64,000 nt of DNA from Clostridium_F caseinilyticum (lineage in GTDB: Bacteria > Bacillota > Clostridia > Clostridiales > Clostridiaceae). How positions within the stretch are numbered: the stretch's first letter is position 1; every line of letters begins with the position of its first letter. The DNA is taken from the NCBI RefSeq assembly GCF_046127645.1, contig NZ_CP175919.1, one strand, 5' to 3'. The notes below the pieces were generated by a model. That model was not told the DNA's origin and ran no database searches. It saw nothing but the letters and a program-made list of their open reading frames with translations. The translations under genes and the position numbers were made by a program. This document shows positions 59,432 through 64,000 of the stretch, piece after piece.

Positions 59432-60394
59432 ATGCGAAAAAAAGCTATGATTTCATTAACATTACTATTAATAGTTATGTTAAGTGTTTCTGGATGCAAA
59501 AATAAAAATAAAACAAGTGTATTAGGAAGTAATGTAAAAAAGGAAGCTGCTATGAAAGAAGATGAAGTAAAAAAATTCATTGCAGATGGAAGTAAATTGC
59601 TAAATGAAGGAAAGTATGATGATGCTAAAAGTTCTTTTGAAAAGGCAATTTCAATGGACAAGTCAAATAAGAGAGTTTATATAGAAATAAAAAATAAATA
59701 TATGGAAAAAAAGAGAATAGATGATGCCTATTATTTTGTGAAATTAACTATAAGTAATAATGTGGATACTGAAAACATGAAAAAATTATTAAATGATATG
59801 AAATCAAAATTTGAAGTTACCAAATTAAATGATAGTGTATACCAAAATCATGAATATAAATTACCAGATAAAATTAAAGCAAAAATAAATAATGAAGATA
59901 AAGAAGTTAAAGTTGTTTGGAGTAATACTAATGTAGATACAAGTAGGGCAGGAATTATAAAGTATGAAGGAAAAATAGAACAATACGATAGATTTGCTGA
60001 ATTAAATCTTAATATAATAAAAACACAAGAGGATTCAAATTCTAAAAATAAAAATACTAATAAAGTAGATTATAAGTCTGATAAAAATACTCTAGTAAAA
60101 AAGGTAGAAAACACAAATAAAGTAAATTCTAAACAAGATAAAGTATCAGAGAGTTCTAAGGAAAATATTAACAATAGTAAATTTAATCAAGTACAAGCAG
60201 TGCAATATGCTAGAAATTATTATGATAATAATGAAGACATAACTTATGCAGTTATTCCAGAATATAAAAATGAAAACGGTAAAGGATATTATGAGATTAT
60301 AGCAAAGTCAAAATCATTTATAAAACAAGGAGGAACAGGAACTGTTGGGGTTCTTAAGGTTTTCGAGGATGGCAGTGTAATTGAAAAAAGTTAA
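59432..60394 (+). CDS. TPR/Ig-like lipoprotein, paralog 1
   Basis: The 320-residue protein has a lipoprotein signal peptide with lipobox VSGC (Cys about residue 22), so it is anchored outside the membrane. Residues 40-125 hold TPR-like helices (GSKLLNEGKYDDAKSSFEKA, RIDDAYYFVKL). Residues 130-200 form a small Ig-like domain (KLPDKIKAKINNEDKEVKVVW, IIKYEGKIEQYDR). After a Lys/Asn-rich linker the C-terminus (VQYARNYYDNNEDITYAVIP...) differs from that of paralogs 2 and 3. The ligand or role is unknown. GAATGGAGTGATAAAGT precedes the ATG. First of three tandem copies. Confidence 0.85.
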   Translation: MRKKAMISLTLLLIVMLSVSGCKNKNKTSVLGSNVKKEAAMKEDEVKKFIADGSKLLNEGKYDDAKSSFEKAISMDKSNKRVYIEIKNKYMEKKRIDDAYYFVKLTISNNVDTENMKKLLNDMKSKFEVTKLNDSVYQNHEYKLPDKIKAKINNEDKEVKVVWSNTNVDTSRAGIIKYEGKIEQYDRFAELNLNIIKTQEDSNSKNKNTNKVDYKSDKNTLVKKVENTNKVNSKQDKVSESSKENINNSKFNQVQAVQYARNYYDNNEDITYAVIPEYKNENGKGYYEIIAKSKSFIKQGGTGTVGVLKVFEDGSVIEKS

Positions 60395-61100
60395 TAATAA
60401 ATAGAATTAGTATAAATTTGTACTTAAATATATACTGTAAATAGTAAGAGTTAATATAACATATGTTATGATAACCGTTACCATATACATTTATTAATTA
60501 ACTTTAATTTTGAATAGTTTAATATATATTATGGTTTGATAACACTCATAGAGGTGGTTGAAGAAACTTCCTCATGGGTGTTTTTTAATAATTATAGTTA
60601 TGTTAAATAGAAAGGAATTACGCCAATATATATAAGATACCATAATAGGAAAATTATACATTAAAAAAGTATCAAATAGAAAGTGTAATACATTTTATTT
60701 GCTATTTTTGTATAAATATAATTCTTTAAAATAAAATTTGTTAAATGTAAAAGTTATTGGATGTAATTAATATAATTGATATATTATAGAAAATGGATTA
60801 TAATCAAGCATGTTTGAAGGTATATAGTAAATAATAGAAACTTTAGAATTCAAAAATGGATAAATATAATTATTGTAATGAGAAATTATGGTTTTAATAT
60901 TAATGTTCGAAATGCTTCCATCTTCTATAAGGGATGGTGGTTAGATGGCATAAAACTAGCTAACAATAAGGATTATGGCAAGTTTATAATAAAAAATATT
61001 TAAAAATTTCACTGGGAAACAATTTGGTAACAAATTCATTATATTTGGTAAAAATACCATGGTAATATTTAGGTATACCAAATGGGAGGAGTGAATTTTT
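60395..61100. other. Spacer between lipoprotein paralogs 1 and 2
   Basis: A terminator ACACTCATAGAGG/CCTCATGGGTGT with TTTTTT lies at 60542-60588. A 41-codon frame (ATG 60878 to 61003, SIFYKGWWLDGIKLANNKDY) without a clear site is probably a remnant. From about 60980 the sequence resembles the leader of paralog 1 (GGAAACAA-TTGG-AACAAA, GGTAATATTTA). Confidence 0.5.
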
Positions 61101-62216
61101 ATGAGAAAAAAAGCTATAATTTCTTTACTATTAATATTAATAACTATGTTAAGTATTTCAGGTTGTGGTAAAAAGGAAAAGACAAGTGTATTGACCAATA
61201 ATGTAAAACAACAAGAAGCCATGAAAGAAAATGAAGTGAAAAAGTTTATTAAAAATGGAACTGATTTTTTAAATGTAGGTAAATATGATGATGCTAAAAG
61301 CTCTTTTGAAAAAGCAATTCTAATGGAAAAATCTAATAAGGGATCTTATATAGAAATAAAAAATAAATATATGGAAAAAAACAGATTAGATGATGCTTAT
61401 TATTTTATAAAATTAGCTGTAAACAATAATGTAGATACTGAAAATATGAAAAAATTATTAAGTGATATAAAAGCAAAATTTGAAGTTACTAAATTATATG
61501 TAAATGTATATCAAAATAATGAATACAAATTACCAGATAAAATTAATGTTAAAATAAACAATGAGGATAAGGAAGTTGGAGTTATTTGGGATAATAATGC
61601 AGATACAAGTGAAACAGGAACTATAAAATACCAAGGTAAAATGGAACAATATGATAGATGTGCTGAATTATATCTTAAAGTATTAGAATCTCCAAAAGAA
61701 AGAGAAGAAAACAGAGGTAAAGATGTGAAAAATATTAACAACTCTACAAAAGAGGATGAAAATCAAAATTTAAGAGAAGTTAAAAATGGAAAACAGATAG
61801 GATTTATAAATGAAATATATGAAAAAAACGGTAAGAGATATTTAAAATATGATGATGTAGAATTTTTTAAAAACAAAGACGCTAATGATAGGACTGCAGA
61901 AATAGAAGCTATAAAAGATGGAAAGAAGTTACCAGAGGGAAGAGTAGAAGATGATTATTATCTTAGAAATAAAGATAACACTTTAAAAGAATATGAAATA
62001 TCTCCCAATGTAGATATATATGTTTGTAAATATCGCATCAATGCAAATACAAATACTACAGATTTGGGTAAAATCAGTTATGAAAATTTTAAAAATTCAA
62101 ATCTTTCAGATAAAAATAGTGATTTTTATTATACTACAAATTATAATGAGATTTTATGCTATATATATTTAGAAAATAATGTAATAGTAAAAATAGAAGA
62201 ACAGTATAGACCTTAA
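61101..62216 (+). CDS. TPR/Ig-like lipoprotein, paralog 2
   Basis: The 371-residue lipoprotein (lipobox ISGC, Cys about 22) shares the TPR and Ig-like parts with its neighbours (KYDDAKSSFEKA, RLDDAYYFIKLAV, TGTIKYQGKMEQYDR). The C-terminal domain (about 230-371) begins KNGKQIGFINEIYEKNGKRY and includes DRTAEIEAIKDGK, ISPNVDIYVCKY and ends YLENNVIVKIEEQYRP; the same domain is in paralog 3 but not 1. GGGAGGAGTGAA precedes the ATG. Nothing identifies its ligand. Confidence 0.87.
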   Translation: MRKKAIISLLLILITMLSISGCGKKEKTSVLTNNVKQQEAMKENEVKKFIKNGTDFLNVGKYDDAKSSFEKAILMEKSNKGSYIEIKNKYMEKNRLDDAYYFIKLAVNNNVDTENMKKLLSDIKAKFEVTKLYVNVYQNNEYKLPDKINVKINNEDKEVGVIWDNNADTSETGTIKYQGKMEQYDRCAELYLKVLESPKEREENRGKDVKNINNSTKEDENQNLREVKNGKQIGFINEIYEKNGKRYLKYDDVEFFKNKDANDRTAEIEAIKDGKKLPEGRVEDDYYLRNKDNTLKEYEISPNVDIYVCKYRINANTNTTDLGKISYENFKNSNLSDKNSDFYYTTNYNEILCYIYLENNVIVKIEEQYRP

Positions 62217-62337
62217 AATTATAAGATTTTAGATAAGTTAAAATAGATTAGGTTAAATCTTTAAGGGTGTACTTATAAATCAAAGTTATTAAATTAGAAA
62301 TGTATTTTTAATTTTTATACTGAAGTATTTTAGTAAA

Positions 62338-62430
62338 TATAAAAATTGCATAATTAAAATATTTCTAATACAAATATAATATATTGATACATTTATATTT
62401 TAAAATGAATTATGCAATTTACTCAATATA
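62338..62430. repeat. Palindromic repeat R5 between paralogs 2 and 3
   Basis: AAAAATTGCATAATTAAAAT and AATGAATTATGCAATTTAC are inverted arms around AATACAAATATAATATATTG. Best-preserved copy of the family. Confidence 0.65.
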
Positions 62431-62491
62431 TTAATTGTGATAAAAATATTATTATGATATTTAGGTACACCAAATACAGGAGTGAAAATTC

Positions 62492-63562
62492 ATGAGAAAA
62501 AAGTTTATAATTTCATTAACATTAATATTAATAGTTATGATAAGTGTTTCAGGCTGCGGAAAGAAACAAAAAACAAGTATATTAACAAATGATGTAAAAC
62601 AACAAGAAGCAATGAAAGAAAACGAAATAAAAAAGTTTATTAAAGATGGAACTAATTTTTTAAATTCAGGAAAGTATGATGATGCTAAAAGCTCTTTTGA
62701 AAAAGCAATTTCAATGGATAAGTCTAATAAAGGGGCTTATATAGAAATAAAAAATAAATATATAGAAAAGAATAGAATAGATGATGCTTATTATTTTATA
62801 AAATTAGCCATAAGTAATAATGTTGATATTGAAAACATGAAAAAATTATTAAACGATATAAAATCAAAATTTGAAGTTACTAAATTATATGTAAATGTAT
62901 ATCAAAATAATGAATATCAATTACCGGATAAAATAAAAGCAAAAATAAATAATGAAGATAAAGAGGTTGGAGTTGTTTGGAATAATAATAGTATAAACAC
63001 AAATAAAGTAGGAACTATAAAGTATGAAGGTAAAATAGAACAATATGATAGAGAAGCTGAATTAAATCTTAAAATAATTGAAGTTAAAAAAGAAACTAAA
63101 AAAGAAAATAACACTGAAAAAGTAAAAAATATTCAAGAAGAAAATGACAACAAAAAGGTTAAAAATGGAAAACAGATAGGATTTATAAATGAAATATACG
63201 AACAAAATGGTAAAAGATATTTAAAAATAGACGATGTAGAATTTTTCTTTAATAAAGATGGAAATGATAGAACGGCTGAAAGAGAAGCAATAAAAGATGG
63301 CAGAAAAGATCTTTTGCATGATGGAGGTTTGGATAATGGTTACTATATTAGAAATAAAAATAAGAGTTTAGAAGCTTATGAAATATCTCAAAATGCAGAT
63401 ATATATATATGTGGATATCGTAATAATTTAAATGCTCTAGATTTACAAAGAGTAGATTATAAAAATTTAAAAAACTTGGATTTAAACTATGGAAGTTTTC
63501 TGGCATATATATATTTAGAAAATAATGTAGTAGTAAGAATAGAAGAACAATATAGACCTTAA
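62492..63562 (+). CDS. TPR/Ig-like lipoprotein, paralog 3
   Basis: The 356-residue lipoprotein (lipobox VSGC) repeats the plan of paralog 2, with the C-terminal KNGKQIGFINEIYEQNGKRY domain, DRTAEREAIKDGR, ISQNADIYICGY and YLENNVVVRIEEQYRP. The preceding region holds TATTTAGGTACACCAAATAC and CAGGAGTGAAAATTC, matching the leader of paralog 2. A strong terminator follows. Confidence 0.87.
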   Translation: MRKKFIISLTLILIVMISVSGCGKKQKTSILTNDVKQQEAMKENEIKKFIKDGTNFLNSGKYDDAKSSFEKAISMDKSNKGAYIEIKNKYIEKNRIDDAYYFIKLAISNNVDIENMKKLLNDIKSKFEVTKLYVNVYQNNEYQLPDKIKAKINNEDKEVGVVWNNNSINTNKVGTIKYEGKIEQYDREAELNLKIIEVKKETKKENNTEKVKNIQEENDNKKVKNGKQIGFINEIYEQNGKRYLKIDDVEFFFNKDGNDRTAEREAIKDGRKDLLHDGGLDNGYYIRNKNKSLEAYEISQNADIYICGYRNNLNALDLQRVDYKNLKNLDLNYGSFLAYIYLENNVVVRIEEQYRP

Positions 63563-63596
63563 AAATTAGAAATTGTTAAGTGGTTTAAATAATTAA

Positions 63597-63643
63597 TAAT
63601 ATTAGAATATTGCTGAGAAAAATCAGTAATATTCTAATATATA
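63597..63643 (+). terminator. Terminator after the lipoprotein cluster
   Basis: ATATTAGAATATTGCTGA and TCAGTAATATTCTAATAT are exact arms around GAAAAA, followed by ATATTTTAT. Confidence 0.85.
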
Positions 63644-63719
63644 TTTTATAAAGTATATTATAATTTACTTTTTAATATATATTTTGTTTACATAAATAGA
63701 ACAATAGGAGGATTTTACA

Positions 63720-64000
63720 ATGGACTTGAAGGTTCTGGTAGTTGAAGATGAAATATCTATAAATGATATTTTAGTGTCTGCTCTAAGAGCAGATGGATAT
63801 ATAGCTAAAGGTGTATTTTTATCTAAAGATGCGCAAGAAACTTTAAAATTTTTTAAGCCAGATTTAATATTGTTGGATATAAATTTACCAGATGAGAGTG
63901 GATTTGAATTATGCAAGCATATAAATGCTAAATATTGCATTCCAATAATTATGTTAACTGCACGTAACGATATTGTGGACAAGGTTTTAGGATTAGAACT
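63720..64000 (+). CDS. Response regulator, receiver domain (partial, runs off window)
   Basis: The visible 93 residues start MDLKVLVVEDEISINDILVSAL and contain the phosphorylation motif DLILLDINLPDESGFELC (Asp around residue 55) and IPIIMLTARNDIVDKVLGLE, with the conserved Thr. This is an OmpR/PhoB-type receiver; the output domain and any kinase lie beyond the window. AATAGGAGGATTTTACA precedes the ATG. Confidence 0.93.
   Translation, partial: MDLKVLVVEDEISINDILVSALRADGYIAKGVFLSKDAQETLKFFKPDLILLDINLPDESGFELCKHINAKYCIPIIMLTARNDIVDKVLGLE

Noticed and set aside
1..64000. Prophage, CRISPR array, rRNA or tRNA genes
   Set aside because: No phage structural genes, integrase, regularly spaced identical repeats, or tRNA/rRNA signatures were recognised in the window.

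Overview
The window is about 64 kb of very AT-rich DNA with Firmicutes-type GGAGG ribosome binding sites, many GTG/TTG starts, a T-box leader, a TPP riboswitch and a likely LexA (Cheo-box) site. Gene content (polyamine transporter, SEC-C protein, LtaS-like enzyme, NupC, LytTR/LiaF cassettes and above all a CcpM-type radical SAM cluster) points to a Clostridium, most likely of the C. botulinum/C. sporogenes group. The species is an inference; no 16S or other marker is present.

Layout. 1-12.4 kb: LiaF-like membrane protein, chemoreceptor, ABC-F ribosome-protection ATPase (minus), MscL, TPP-riboswitch-controlled ThiT, a Cys/Gly-rich small protein, a SEC-C protein and a self-regulated GntR-ABC operon. 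13.3-19.9 kb: potA-potB-potCD (the permease PotC is fused to the binding protein PotD), an AraC regulator and a DAACS dicarboxylate/amino-acid symporter. 19.9-23.3 kb: repeats, a GNAT, a truncated Cys-rich protein, an ATC-hydrolase-family protein and a signal peptidase I.

24.1-36.6 kb is the centre of interest: a ribosomal peptide (RiPP) locus. A LytTR response regulator without a kinase is followed by a 27-codon leader ORF and seven tiny Cys-rich precursor genes (34-48 aa) that are too short for routine ORF calling. Then come the radical SAM/SPASM maturase CcpM, a gluzincin metallopeptidase overlapping it by 8 bp, a GNAT, an ABC exporter without a peptidase domain, a lipoprotein, a second GNAT and a MacB-like FtsX/ATPase pair. 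The precursors fall into two cysteine-spacing classes that share an array with one Cys every fourth residue. A dispersed ~135-bp hairpin-rich repeat lies between blocks of this locus.

37-47.9 kb: DUF3888 protein, a TetR/YciI divergent pair around a 31-bp palindrome, an SOS-controlled small gene, DegV, a DUF2179 membrane protein, an LtaS-like enzyme, a sigma-54-dependent regulator and NupC. 48-50.7 kb: asnS with a T-box; between a consensus promoter and the T-box lies an apparent orphan IS200/IS605-type omega-RNA/right end without tnpB. 50.8-58.6 kb: ECF sigma factor, membrane partner and ABC transporter; a 31-aa type I toxin with overlapping antisense RNA; LytTR-LiaF cassette; PadR-DUF2812 pair with three operators; AraC-GyrI regulator. 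58.6-64 kb: a nitroreductase pseudogene cut by the dispersed repeat, three tandem paralogous TPR lipoproteins and the beginning of a response regulator that runs off the window.

At least five families of short palindromic repeats fill the intergenic space, and many genes end in strong intrinsic terminators. All functions are read from motifs by eye; no database search was run.
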